Of a stretch of 17,243 bases of DNA, positions 7,704 to 14,561 are shown one piece after another. The position numbers were made by a program, and so were the translations under genes. The notes under the pieces are model-generated. The model was not told the origin of the DNA and did not search any database. It worked only from the letters and a program-made list of their open reading frames with translations. Every line of letters starts with the position of its first letter. Positions within the stretch are counted from its first letter, which is position 1. The stretch spans positions 1 to 17,243 of the forward strand of contig JBHIAG010000043.1 of the NCBI GenBank assembly GCA_046758465.1, read 5' to 3'. This stretch comes from JBHIAG01 sp046758465. GTDB taxonomy: Bacteria > Acidobacteriota > Terriglobia > Acidiferrales > 2-02-FULL-67-57.

Positions 7704-7741
7704 GGCTCTTCCTCCGTCGGCTTTCGCATTGTGCACGACAT
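7649..7741 (-). CDS. Possible 30-residue leader ORF overlapping the GcvT-like start
   Basis: A short ORF in another frame starts at ATG 7741 (MSCTMRKPTEEEPC...) and has a perfect AGGAGG (7750-7755) exactly 8 bases upstream, a better site than the main gene's own. It overlaps the first 55 bases of the GcvT-like gene. It has three cysteines and many charged residues and no family resemblance. It could be a regulatory leader peptide or an accident of the -10-like TATAAT that overlaps its start codon. Confidence 0.2.
   Translation of the reverse strand: MSCTMRKPTEEEPCPLEARCTRGRFNSARA
7711..7715 (-). promoter_or_regulatory. Ribosome-binding site for the GcvT-like gene
   Basis: On the minus strand GGAGG (complement of 7711-7715) lies 7 bases before the ATG at 7703. 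This supports the shorter protein starting MPIGSAVHERS. Confidence 0.6.
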
Positions 7742-7745
7742 TATA
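7740..7745 (-). promoter_or_regulatory. Consensus -10 box TATAAT upstream of the GcvT-like gene
   Basis: A perfect TATAAT on the minus strand would start transcription at about 7733, just before the ribosome-binding site at 7711-7715. No good -35 lies 16-18 bases upstream (best TATCTC), so an activator would be expected if it is used. Confidence 0.35.
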
Positions 7746-7757
7746 GCTTCCTCCTGC

Positions 7758-7787
7758 TTGTAGAGATATGGTGTTACTCGGTAGAAT
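7758..7787 (+). promoter_or_regulatory. Possible promoter for the FAD oxidoreductase pair
   Basis: TTGTAG (7758-7763), an 18-base spacer, TAGAAT (7782-7787), about 54 bases before the ATG at 7841. It lies in the 137-base divergent region shared with the GcvT-like gene, facing that gene's -10 box. Confidence 0.35.
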
Positions 7788-7840
7788 ATAGCTAGCGGCC
7801 GCAAGGTGCGGCGGGAAGCGCGCCTGCCCCGACAGAGCGT

Positions 7841-9433
7841 ATGAGCTCCAGCTACGATGCCATCATCATCGGTGGGGGCCACAACGGCCTCGTGAACGCT
7901 GCCTACCTGGGCCGTGCCGGGAAGAAGATCCTCCTCCTGGAACGCCGCCACGTGCTCGGGGGCTCAGCCGTGACCGAGGAAATCTTCCCCGGCTTTAAAT
8001 TCTCCGTCTGTTCCTATGTCGTCTCCCTGCTGCGACCCGAGATCATCCGCGAGCTCAACCTCCCGCGTCATGGCCTCGAAATCCTCCCGCTGGACAGTAC
8101 CTTCACGCCCATGCCCAATGGGGACTACCTCTGGCGGGTGAACGACCCTGCCAAGACCCGCCGCGAGATCGCCCGCCACTCTCAGCTCGACGCCGAAGCC
8201 TACGAGGAATTTGGCCAAGCGATGCTTCAGATCTGCAAGTTCGTCAAGCCGATTCTCAGCATGTCGCCGCCGGATCTGACCCAGCTGAATTTCCAGACTC
8301 TAAGGAAGCTTTTCCGTCTCGGACGCCAGTTCCAGTCCCTGTCGGCACAAAACAAATACAACCAAATCCAATTGATGACCCGGAGCGCGGTCGATTTCTT
8401 GGACCACTGGTTCGAAACCGATGTGCTCAAGGCGACCATGGCGGCCTCGGGGATCATCGGGACTTTCCTGGGCGTCCGCTCCCCAGGGACCGCCTACGTT
8501 CTCCTGCACCACTACATGGGGGAGATTGATGGGGTGTTTCGCGCCTGGGGCCTGCCCCGGGGCGGCACCGGGGCAATCTCCAACGCCATCGCCGGAGCGG
8601 CGCGCGAAGCAGGAGTCGAAATCCGCACCCAGTCTTCCGTCGCCCGCATCCTGGTCAAGGACCACAAGGCAGCCGGCGTGGTCCTGCAGAACGGTGACGA
8701 GATCCTGGGCCATATCATCTCCTCCAGTGTGGACCCACACCTGACCTTCCTCAAGCTGCTTGCGCCGGGCCACTTGTCGGACGAGTTCCTGGAAGAGGTG
8801 CGGTGTTACAAGCTGCGCGGCTCCTCCGGGAAGGTCAACCTGGCGCTGGACACCCTGCCGAACTTTACGTGCCTGCCTGGGCCGGGAGCGCATCTGCGGG
8901 GTGCGATCTCAATCTCGCCCAGCGTGGACTACCTGGAGCGCGCTTACGACGAGGCGAAGTACGGCCACTTCTCCAGCCGACCCTTCATCGATATCGTCAT
9001 TCCCAGCCTGACCGACTCGACTGTGGCCCCTCCGGGCAAGCATGTGCTCTCCTGCTTCGTGCAGTACGCTCCCTACCAGTTGAAGCAGGGCACCTGGGAC
9101 GAGAAGCGCGAGGCGTTCGGCGACACAGTCATCAACACGCTGGCCGAATATGCCCCCAACCTCAGGGACATCATTGTCGGCCGGCAAATTCTGACGCCCC
9201 TGGACCTGGAGCGGGAATTCGGCCTGACCGAGGGGAACATCTTCCAAGGGGAGCTGTCGCGGGAGCAGCTATTTTTCCTTCGCCCGGTGCCTGGCTGGTC
9301 ACAATACCGGACGCCGATCAAAAACCTCTACCTGTGTGGCTCGGCAACGCACCCGGGCGGGGGGATCATGGGCGCCCCGGGGCGTCTCGCCGCGATGGAA
9401 ATGCTAAAAGACTGGAAGAAAGGGACGAGCTAG
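7841..9433 (+). CDS. PYROXD2/CrtI-like FAD-dependent oxidoreductase (copy 1)
   Basis: NAD(P)/FAD-binding oxidoreductase of the phytoene-desaturase-like superfamily, 530 residues. The N-terminal Rossmann motif is IIIGGGHNG (Gly11, Gly13, Gly16) with the ribose-binding acid at Glu34 (LLLERR), followed by GGSAVTEE. The C-terminal FAD signature runs YRTPIKNLYLCGSATHPGGG. The order and spacing fit the PYROXD2 branch rather than carotenoid CrtI, and no carotenoid genes (crtB, crtE) are nearby. The substrate is unknown; an amine or a lipid-like alkene are both conceivable. It lies 3 bases upstream of a paralog, so the two are surely co-transcribed. It diverges from the GcvT-like gene. The Shine-Dalgarno site is weak. 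The family is secure, the reaction is not. Confidence 0.92.
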   Translation: MSSSYDAIIIGGGHNGLVNAAYLGRAGKKILLLERRHVLGGSAVTEEIFPGFKFSVCSYVVSLLRPEIIRELNLPRHGLEILPLDSTFTPMPNGDYLWRVNDPAKTRREIARHSQLDAEAYEEFGQAMLQICKFVKPILSMSPPDLTQLNFQTLRKLFRLGRQFQSLSAQNKYNQIQLMTRSAVDFLDHWFETDVLKATMAASGIIGTFLGVRSPGTAYVLLHHYMGEIDGVFRAWGLPRGGTGAISNAIAGAAREAGVEIRTQSSVARILVKDHKAAGVVLQNGDEILGHIISSSVDPHLTFLKLLAPGHLSDEFLEEVRCYKLRGSSGKVNLALDTLPNFTCLPGPGAHLRGAISISPSVDYLERAYDEAKYGHFSSRPFIDIVIPSLTDSTVAPPGKHVLSCFVQYAPYQLKQGTWDEKREAFGDTVINTLAEYAPNLRDIIVGRQILTPLDLEREFGLTEGNIFQGELSREQLFFLRPVPGWSQYRTPIKNLYLCGSATHPGGGIMGAPGRLAAMEMLKDWKKGTS

Positions 9434-9436
9434 CCC

Positions 9437-11047
9437 GTGCCCGAGCCGCACGACATCGTCATCATCGGGGCGGGTCACAACGGGCTGGTCACAGCCTACT
9501 ACCTCGCCCGCGCTGGGTTCAAACCGCTGCTGTTGGAGCGCCGGCCCGTCGTAGGCGGCGCCGCGATTACAGAGGAGTTCCATCCTGGCTTTACCTGCTC
9601 GACTCTGGCCCACGTGAGCGGACCGCTGCGTCCCGACATCTTCAAAGATATGCAACTGGATCGGCACGGCCTGCAGATGATTCAACCGGACCCGAGGCTT
9701 TTCGCCCCCTCCCCGGAGGGTCGCGCCTTGATCCTCTATAGCGACCCTGCCAAGTCGGCCCAGGAGATCGCCAAGTTTTCCCGGAAGGAGGCCGAGAAAT
9801 ATCTCGAATTCCAGCGCGTGCTGGGCCGGATGGCAAAGGTGATCAGCCAACTACTGAAGTTGACCCCGCCGTCAATCGACAACCCGACGGCCGGCGACCT
9901 GTGGAACCTGCTCAAGACCTTCAAAGGGTTCCGCAGCCTCGGCCGGCAGGAGATGCTACGCCTGCTCCGGTGGGGCCCCATGGCGGTGGCCGACCTAGTC
10001 GCGGAGTGGTTCGAGACGCAGCTACTGCGCGCCACCATTGCCGCGCGCGGGATCTTTGGAAACTTCCTCGGACCCTGCTCGCCCGGCACAAGTGCCGTCT
10101 TGCTGCTGCGGGCGGCTGCTGACGGCCATCCCGCCGGCACGGCGGCGTTCGCCCGGCAAGGAATGGGTACATTGACACAGGCCATGGCGTCGGCGGCGCG
10201 CCAAGCGGGAGCCGAGATCAGGACCGGGGCTGACGTGGCCCGGATCATGGCGAAGGGCGGCTCGGTGACCGGAGTGGTGCTTGCCACCGGCGAGGCGCTC
10301 GCCGCGAAGACGGTTATTTCGAATGCTGATCCGCGGCGGACGTTCCTGCGCTTGCTCGATCCCATCCACCTGGAGCCGGACTTCGTGGTCAAGCTGCAGA
10401 ACTACCACTGCCTGGGGACCACTGCCAAGGTCAACCTCGCCCTCGCGGGGCTGCCGACGTTCACCGCCCTTCAGGGAGCAGCCGCCCCGGCGGGCAGCGC
10501 TTCCCACAACGCCGCGCTTGCGGGGCGGATCCACATCGGCCCCGACATCGAGTATCTGGAGCGCGCTTTCGATGACGCGAAGTATGGCGACTTTTCCCGG
10601 CAGCCGTACCTGGACATTACGATCCCCTCGCTTGCCGATCCATCTCTCGCTCCGGCTGGCCGGCACGTGATGTCGATCTATATGCAGTTCGCTCCTTTTG
10701 AGCTGAAGAGCGGCGACTGGAATAGCCGGCGGGAAGCTTTGGGCAATGCGGTGGTGGAGACCCTGTCTGCCTATGCCCCCACCCTTCCGAGCCTCATTCT
10801 CCAGCGGCAGGTGATCACGCCGCACGACCTCGAGCAGACCTATGGGCTGACCGGCGGCCACATCTTCCACGGCGAGCTGGCCCTCGATCAGCTCTTCACC
10901 ATGCGCCCGCTGCTCGGCTGGGCCCGCTACCGCACCCCCATCAAAGGACTCTACCTCTGCGGTTCAGGCACCCACCCGGGCTCCGGCCTCACCGGCGCCT
11001 CGGGCGCCAACGCTGCCCGCGAGATTCTCAAGAACTTGCGCCGCTAG
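9437..11047 (+). CDS. PYROXD2/CrtI-like FAD-dependent oxidoreductase (copy 2)
   Basis: Tandem paralog of the preceding gene, 536 residues, starting at GTG 3 bases after its stop (no independent ribosome-binding site, so probably translationally coupled). It has the same architecture: IIGAGHNG dinucleotide-binding motif, Glu34 in LLLERR, VGGAAITEEFHPGF, a central YLERAFDDAKYGDFS block shared almost residue for residue with copy 1 (YLERAYDEAKYGHFS), and the C-terminal YRTPIKGLYLCGSGTHPGSG. Differences concentrate in the middle third, including an Ala/Gly/Ser-rich insertion around residues 350-360, which suggests different substrate pockets or a heterodimer. The next gene is convergent. The family is secure; the substrate is unknown. 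Confidence 0.92.
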   Translation: MPEPHDIVIIGAGHNGLVTAYYLARAGFKPLLLERRPVVGGAAITEEFHPGFTCSTLAHVSGPLRPDIFKDMQLDRHGLQMIQPDPRLFAPSPEGRALILYSDPAKSAQEIAKFSRKEAEKYLEFQRVLGRMAKVISQLLKLTPPSIDNPTAGDLWNLLKTFKGFRSLGRQEMLRLLRWGPMAVADLVAEWFETQLLRATIAARGIFGNFLGPCSPGTSAVLLLRAAADGHPAGTAAFARQGMGTLTQAMASAARQAGAEIRTGADVARIMAKGGSVTGVVLATGEALAAKTVISNADPRRTFLRLLDPIHLEPDFVVKLQNYHCLGTTAKVNLALAGLPTFTALQGAAAPAGSASHNAALAGRIHIGPDIEYLERAFDDAKYGDFSRQPYLDITIPSLADPSLAPAGRHVMSIYMQFAPFELKSGDWNSRREALGNAVVETLSAYAPTLPSLILQRQVITPHDLEQTYGLTGGHIFHGELALDQLFTMRPLLGWARYRTPIKGLYLCGSGTHPGSGLTGASGANAAREILKNLRR

Positions 11048-11111
11048 CCCCGTGATGAAACCCTTTCCCAGCGGGTCGTAGCCGTCTCCGGAGGGAACCC
11101 TTCGGCAAGCT

Positions 11112-11191
11112 CCCCTCGGTCCCGCAAGCCCGTCCCGCTCTGCGGGAGCTGGCGGGACTCGGGGCAAGCAAGCCCTCATACGAGCCGTATG
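11112..11191. other. Nested inverted repeats between convergent operons (possible bidirectional transcription end)
   Basis: Outer arms GTCCCGC (11119-11125) and GCGGGAC (11152-11158), extended by CCCC/GGGG, enclose an inner CCCGC-TCT-GCGGG hairpin (11134-11146). Beside it is a perfect CATACG-AGC-CGTATG hairpin (11177-11191). There is no T-tract on either strand, so this is not a classical intrinsic terminator. The rest of the 170-base gap shows no gene. Confidence 0.4.
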
Positions 11192-11217
11192 GCCTGCCCT
11201 AGCCGAAAGAACGCTGG

Positions 11218-12126
11218 CTAACGCAGTGTGGCGAGCGCTGCGATGTGCTCGGGTGTCGTCCCGCAGCAGCCACCCAGGATGCACGCGCCCAGTTTCTTCC
11301 ATTGGGCGGCAACATCCCGATAGCGCGCCGGCGGGTACTCATCGGTGAACATCCACTCGGGGGGATCGAAGCGGCCGATGTGAGCATAGGCGCCAAAGGG
11401 GACGCGGGTGGTAGGAGCCAGTGCCTTCATCCCGACGGTAATGTCGTTGGGTGGCGCACAATTGAGCAGGATGGCGTCCACTCCCAGCGGCTGGAGGGCC
11501 GCGGTGGCTTGCGCAAAGGTTTCGCCCGTGAACAGCCGGCCCTGCTCGTCGCACACGAAACCAACCCAGCAGGGCAGGCCAAGACCCTTTGCGGCTTCGA
11601 GTGCGACTCGCGCTTCGGTGATGCTGTTCACTGTTTCCAACAGCACCAGGTCGGCTCCAGCCTCTTTCGCCACCTGAAAAATTTCGCGATACTCCTGGGC
11701 AGCCTGCTGGGCCGAGGGGGCCAAGTCCGGGCGGAAGCACCACTCGAGCGTCGTAACGGAGGCAGCCACGGCAACCGGGCGGCTGGCGGCAGCACTCCGG
11801 CGCCCCTCGATGGCGAGTTGAACCGAAGCAGCCAGCAACTTGTTGGCGCGGCCCTCCAGGTCGGTTGCGCCGATGTGGCGGCGGTGCGCGGCGTCGCGGA
11901 AGTGGTTATAGAGCGCACGGCGGCAGAGCTGAAAGCTGTTCGTGCTGATTACGTCGGCACCGGCACGGATGTAGTCCTCGTGGATGCTGCGGACGACCTC
12001 GGGGCGGTCGGCCAACTGGTGATCGGCCCAACTGACGCGGCGGCGGAGAATTTCGGTGCCGATACCCCCATCGAGCAGGACGGTGTCACGCGCAGCGAGT
12101 TTTTCGCGAATGGCTTGGTAGCTCAT
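11218..12126 (-). CDS. Homocysteine S-methyltransferase-family protein (copy 2 of tandem pair)
   Basis: Zinc-dependent methyltransferase of the MmuM/BHMT/MetH-N-terminal family, 302 residues. Relatives transfer a methyl group from S-methylmethionine, betaine or a similar donor to homocysteine, giving methionine. It opens with VLLDGGIGTEILRR, the family's first-strand motif, and has the complete zinc triad: Cys223 in LLNCAPP and Cys287/Cys288 in GGCCGT. The chosen ATG (MSYQAIREKL) mirrors the paralog's start. A longer frame reaching back to 12354 merely overlaps the upstream gene. It begins 1 base after the paralog's stop (TAGGATG), so translational coupling is expected; GGAGG lies 13 bases upstream. 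No cobalamin domain is present. The methyl donor cannot be told from the sequence. Confidence 0.9.
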   Translation of the reverse strand: MSYQAIREKLAARDTVLLDGGIGTEILRRRVSWADHQLADRPEVVRSIHEDYIRAGADVISTNSFQLCRRALYNHFRDAAHRRHIGATDLEGRANKLLAASVQLAIEGRRSAAASRPVAVAASVTTLEWCFRPDLAPSAQQAAQEYREIFQVAKEAGADLVLLETVNSITEARVALEAAKGLGLPCWVGFVCDEQGRLFTGETFAQATAALQPLGVDAILLNCAPPNDITVGMKALAPTTRVPFGAYAHIGRFDPPEWMFTDEYPPARYRDVAAQWKKLGACILGGCCGTTPEHIAALATLR

Positions 12127-12127
12127 C

Positions 12128-13081
12128 CTAGCGGGGCTTCCTCCCGTCCGCGTCCAGCCAGGCGCGCAACGCCTGGATGTGTTCAGGGCAAGTGCCACAA
12201 CATCCTCCAAGGATGGAGGCTCCGTGTTCGCGCCATCGCTCGGCCTCGCGCGTGTAGCGGGCAGAGGGCCACTGCTGGGTCTCGATGAATTGCGGGAAGA
12301 ATTCGAATTTCCAGCTTGGCGGCGAGAAGCGTCCGATCTGCGCGAACCCGCCAAACGGCAGGGTGCAGAATTTCTTCATTTCGCCCAGCGCGCGGGTGAT
12401 GTCTTCTGGTGGGGCGCAATTCACCAGCACAGCTTCCGCTCCGCCTGCTTCCATTTCGGCCACAGCTTGTTTGAGTGGCTCGCGGCTCAGCAACTCACCC
12501 TCCGGCCCCAGAACAAAGCTTACCCAGACGGGCAGACCGACGGCGCGGCCCGCGGCAAGCGCCGCCTGCGCCTCACTGAGGGTGTTCATACTTTCGAGCA
12601 GCAAGAAATCCACTTTCTCCTCGGCAAAAATGCGGGCCAGCGCCTCGTGCTCCTGGCGGGCCTCGTGGGGCGGCGGCGCCAGGTCTGGCCGGAAGCAATG
12701 CTCGAGGGGCGAGAGAACGCCGGCGATTGCTACCTGCCCCTCCCGGCTGGCTCGGGCGCACGCCTGCCGGGCGACTTCGACGCCCGTGCGAACCAGCTTG
12801 GGTGTGAGCTCGTCCAGTCCGGGCGCCCCAATGTGCTGCATATGGTGGCGATTGCGGAAGACGTTGCGGTAGATGCGGGGGTTCAGTTGGAAGGTGTTGG
12901 TTCGCAGGACGTCGGCCCCCGCGGCCAGGTATTCCTCGTGCAGTTGTTGAACCCGCGCAGCATCGGTCAGCAGCCCGTGCTTGCGCCAGCGCACCCCGCG
13001 GCGCACGAGCTCACTGCCCAGGGCTCCGTCCAGCAAGAGGGGGTGACCGTTCTCCAGCCGCGACCGAATCGCCTGGTACAT
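12128..13081 (-). CDS. Homocysteine S-methyltransferase-family protein (copy 1 of tandem pair)
   Basis: First gene of the tandem methyltransferase pair, 317 residues from the chosen ATG. It has LLLDGALGSELVRRG at the N-terminus, TNTFQLNP (a conserved substrate-side motif, STNSFQL in the paralog), Cys222 in VNCAPPEDI and Cys294/Cys295 in GGCCGTCPEH, so the zinc site is intact. The start at 13081 (MYQAIRSRLENG) is favoured over an in-frame start at 13117. It aligns with the paralog's MSYQAIREKL, and GAGGT sits a few bases upstream. The protein ends in an Asp/Arg-rich tail. A promoter with perfect -35 TTGACA lies about 40 bases upstream, diverging from the M20 gene. The likely role is methionine regeneration or removal of methyl groups; the donor is unknown. 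Confidence 0.9.
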   Translation of the reverse strand: MYQAIRSRLENGHPLLLDGALGSELVRRGVRWRKHGLLTDAARVQQLHEEYLAAGADVLRTNTFQLNPRIYRNVFRNRHHMQHIGAPGLDELTPKLVRTGVEVARQACARASREGQVAIAGVLSPLEHCFRPDLAPPPHEARQEHEALARIFAEEKVDFLLLESMNTLSEAQAALAAGRAVGLPVWVSFVLGPEGELLSREPLKQAVAEMEAGGAEAVLVNCAPPEDITRALGEMKKFCTLPFGGFAQIGRFSPPSWKFEFFPQFIETQQWPSARYTREAERWREHGASILGGCCGTCPEHIQALRAWLDADGRKPR

Positions 13082-13120
13082 TACCTCATCCCACGAAAGC
13101 TGGCCTTCGCAAGGCACATC

Positions 13121-13148
13121 CTTACATGGTACAAAAGTCTGTTGTCAA
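13121..13148 (-). promoter_or_regulatory. Promoter of the homocysteine methyltransferase pair
   Basis: On the minus strand a perfect TTGACA (complement of 13143-13148), a 16-base spacer and TGTAAG (complement of 13121-13126). The predicted start lies at about 13114, so the in-frame start at 13117 would not be transcribed. This supports the ATG at 13081. The -35 lies inside a palindrome. Confidence 0.5.
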
Positions 13149-13157
13149 CAGTAGAAT
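13128..13157 (+). promoter_or_regulatory. Possible promoter of the M20-amidinohydrolase unit
   Basis: -10 TAGAAT (13152-13157) with a weak -35 GGTACA (13128-13133) at 18 bases. The transcription start would be at about 13164, giving a leader of about 100 bases that contains the structured element before the M20 gene. Confidence 0.35.
13139..13151. promoter_or_regulatory. Operator-like 13-bp palindrome in the divergent promoter region
   Basis: CTGTTG-T-CAACAG is a perfect inverted repeat with a one-base centre. It covers the -35 of the leftward promoter and lies directly upstream of the TAGAAT -10 box of the rightward unit, so one bound regulator could control both. Confidence 0.45.
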
Positions 13158-13179
13158 GATGAGCGGATGGGTGAAAAAA

Positions 13180-13253
13180 GGCCCAGGTCATAGGCCAGCC
13201 CGCGCGGGAACATGATGAAAGTCCGTGCGAGGGTTGGCTTTTGAAGCCAGGAG
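13180..13253 (+). promoter_or_regulatory. Structured 5' leader, riboswitch- or attenuator-like
   Basis: A long hairpin pairs GCCAGCCC (13194-13201) with GGGTTGGC (13231-13238), continued by GCGCGG (13202-13207) with CCGTGC (13223-13228), around a 15-base loop. An alternative small hairpin GGCTT-TTG-AAGCC (13236-13248) shares bases 13236-13238, so the two exclude each other. The Shine-Dalgarno site AGGAG (13249-13253) follows directly. GGGAA, GATGAAAGTCC and GCCAGGAGA occur in the order of cobalamin-riboswitch core motifs, but the central GCCACT element is missing. Confidence 0.35.
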
Positions 13254-13262
13254 ATAATTTTT

Positions 13263-14561
13263 ATGGAACAGTTTTTCCAAAAAGTATCCAATATTGTAGA
13301 TTCTCGCCAAGACGAACTTGCCAGTTTTGTTCAGCGCTTGGTTCAGATTCCCAGCCTGCCGGGTGAAGAGCAGGCGGCGCAGGAGTTTGTGGCTGCGAAA
13401 TTACACACGCTCGGCCTCGTCGTCGATGTCGTGCGCCCATGTCTGGAAGAGGTAAAAGACCATCCGGCATTTTGCGACGATGGATATCCACTCGATACCC
13501 GCATCAATATCATTGGCCGCTGGGTAGGTAGGCAAAAAGGTCGTAGCTCTGGGAACGAAAATGCGGGCTCGTTAATTCTCAACGGGCATATTGATGTGGT
13601 TCCGCCGGGGAAAGAAGACCTGTGGGAAGAATCTCCCTGGAGCGGAACAATCAAAGACCGGAGACTGTACGGCCGCGGCTCCTGTGATATGAAGGCCGGT
13701 CTTTCTTCGGCCATCTTTGCGATCGAAGCCCTCATACGCTTGGGATTCGAGCCCGAACACGACATCCTTCTCGAAAGCGTGATCGGCGAGGAAACGGGTG
13801 GCCTGGGCACCCTTACCACGATTCTTAAGGGGTATGCAGCGGACGCGGCTATTATCCTGGAACCGACGAGCCTCGCGCTCTGTCCGGTGCAGGCGGGCGC
13901 GTTAACCTTTCGTCTCAGCGTGCCGGGCTTGTCCACCCATGCCTCGATGAAAACAACAGGAGTCAGTGCGATTGAGAAATTCTATCTTCTTCTCCATGCG
14001 ATCGAAGAATTTGAACGGCGTCGCCACGAGCATTACCAGAACCCTTTGTATGAGCACCCGCAAACTGTTGCCCCGATCAACATTGGAACCATCAAGGGGG
14101 GCGAATGGCATTCTACGGTCCCGAATGAGTTGGTGGTGGAGGGGCGCTATGGCGTGTTCCCCGGTGAATCCATCGCCGCCGCGAAAAAGAGTTTTTTTGA
14201 AACCATCATGAGTGTCGCACAGCATGACCCTTGGCTGAACCAACATCCACCGATTCTCGAGTGGTTTGAAGGCCAGTTTGAACCGGGGGAAACAGACGTC
14301 GCGCAGCCCATTCTTCGAACCCTCTCAGCCGCCCACCGGCAGGTCACAGGCATTGACCCCAAAGTCCGGGGCGTGAGCTATGGTTCCGATTTGCGATTGT
14401 TTACGAACCATGCCCGCATCCCGGCCGTCCTCTACGGGCCGGGTAACGTGGTGCACTCGCACTCTGCGAATGAATTTGTCTCCTTACTCGAGGTGGTGAT
14501 GGCGACCAAAATCTTGGCGTTGGCCATCTACGACTGGTGCGGAGGCGAGTTCGCACGATGA
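13263..14561 (+). CDS. M20-family metallo-amidohydrolase (ArgE/DapE-like)
   Basis: Two-zinc deacylase/peptidase, 432 residues. Relatives remove acyl groups from N-acetylornithine, N-succinyl-diaminopimelate and other N-acylated amino acids in the cytoplasm. The metal and catalytic residues are in place: His109 and Asp111 (NGHIDVVP), Asp142 (GRGSCDMK), Glu176-Glu177 (GEETGG), Glu200 (LEPT) and His400 (VHSHSANEF). The dimerisation domain lies between. The ATG has AGGAG 9 bases upstream behind a structured leader. Its last bases overlap the start of an amidinohydrolase gene (ATGA), so the two products are made together and probably act in one pathway, for example freeing an acylated guanidino amino acid or its product. 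Its start is notably AT-rich (35% GC over 13261-13320) compared with about 65% in nearby genes. The exact substrate is unknown. Confidence 0.92.
   Translation: MEQFFQKVSNIVDSRQDELASFVQRLVQIPSLPGEEQAAQEFVAAKLHTLGLVVDVVRPCLEEVKDHPAFCDDGYPLDTRINIIGRWVGRQKGRSSGNENAGSLILNGHIDVVPPGKEDLWEESPWSGTIKDRRLYGRGSCDMKAGLSSAIFAIEALIRLGFEPEHDILLESVIGEETGGLGTLTTILKGYAADAAIILEPTSLALCPVQAGALTFRLSVPGLSTHASMKTTGVSAIEKFYLLLHAIEEFERRRHEHYQNPLYEHPQTVAPINIGTIKGGEWHSTVPNELVVEGRYGVFPGESIAAAKKSFFETIMSVAQHDPWLNQHPPILEWFEGQFEPGETDVAQPILRTLSAAHRQVTGIDPKVRGVSYGSDLRLFTNHARIPAVLYGPGNVVHSHSANEFVSLLEVVMATKILALAIYDWCGGEFAR

Noticed and set aside
6900..7763. 287-codon ORF antisense to the GcvT-like gene
   Set aside because: The opposite frame has clear GcvT motifs; this one is low-complexity in style and crosses the divergent promoter region.
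8803..9741. 312-codon ORF in another + frame across the junction of the two FAD oxidoreductases
   Set aside because: Arg/Pro/Gly-rich composition typical of a shifted frame; it crosses the stop and start of two solid genes.
7841..11047. Carotenoid desaturases (crtI)
   Set aside because: The superfamily fits, but the motifs resemble PYROXD2 and no crtB, crtE or other carotenoid genes accompany them.
11245..12288. 347-codon ORF antisense to the second homocysteine methyltransferase gene
   Set aside because: Shadow frame spanning two real genes and their junction; no recognisable domain.
12179..13159. 326-codon ORF antisense to the first homocysteine methyltransferase gene
   Set aside because: Shadow frame of a GC-rich gene; the opposite strand carries full zinc and N-terminal motifs, this one has none.
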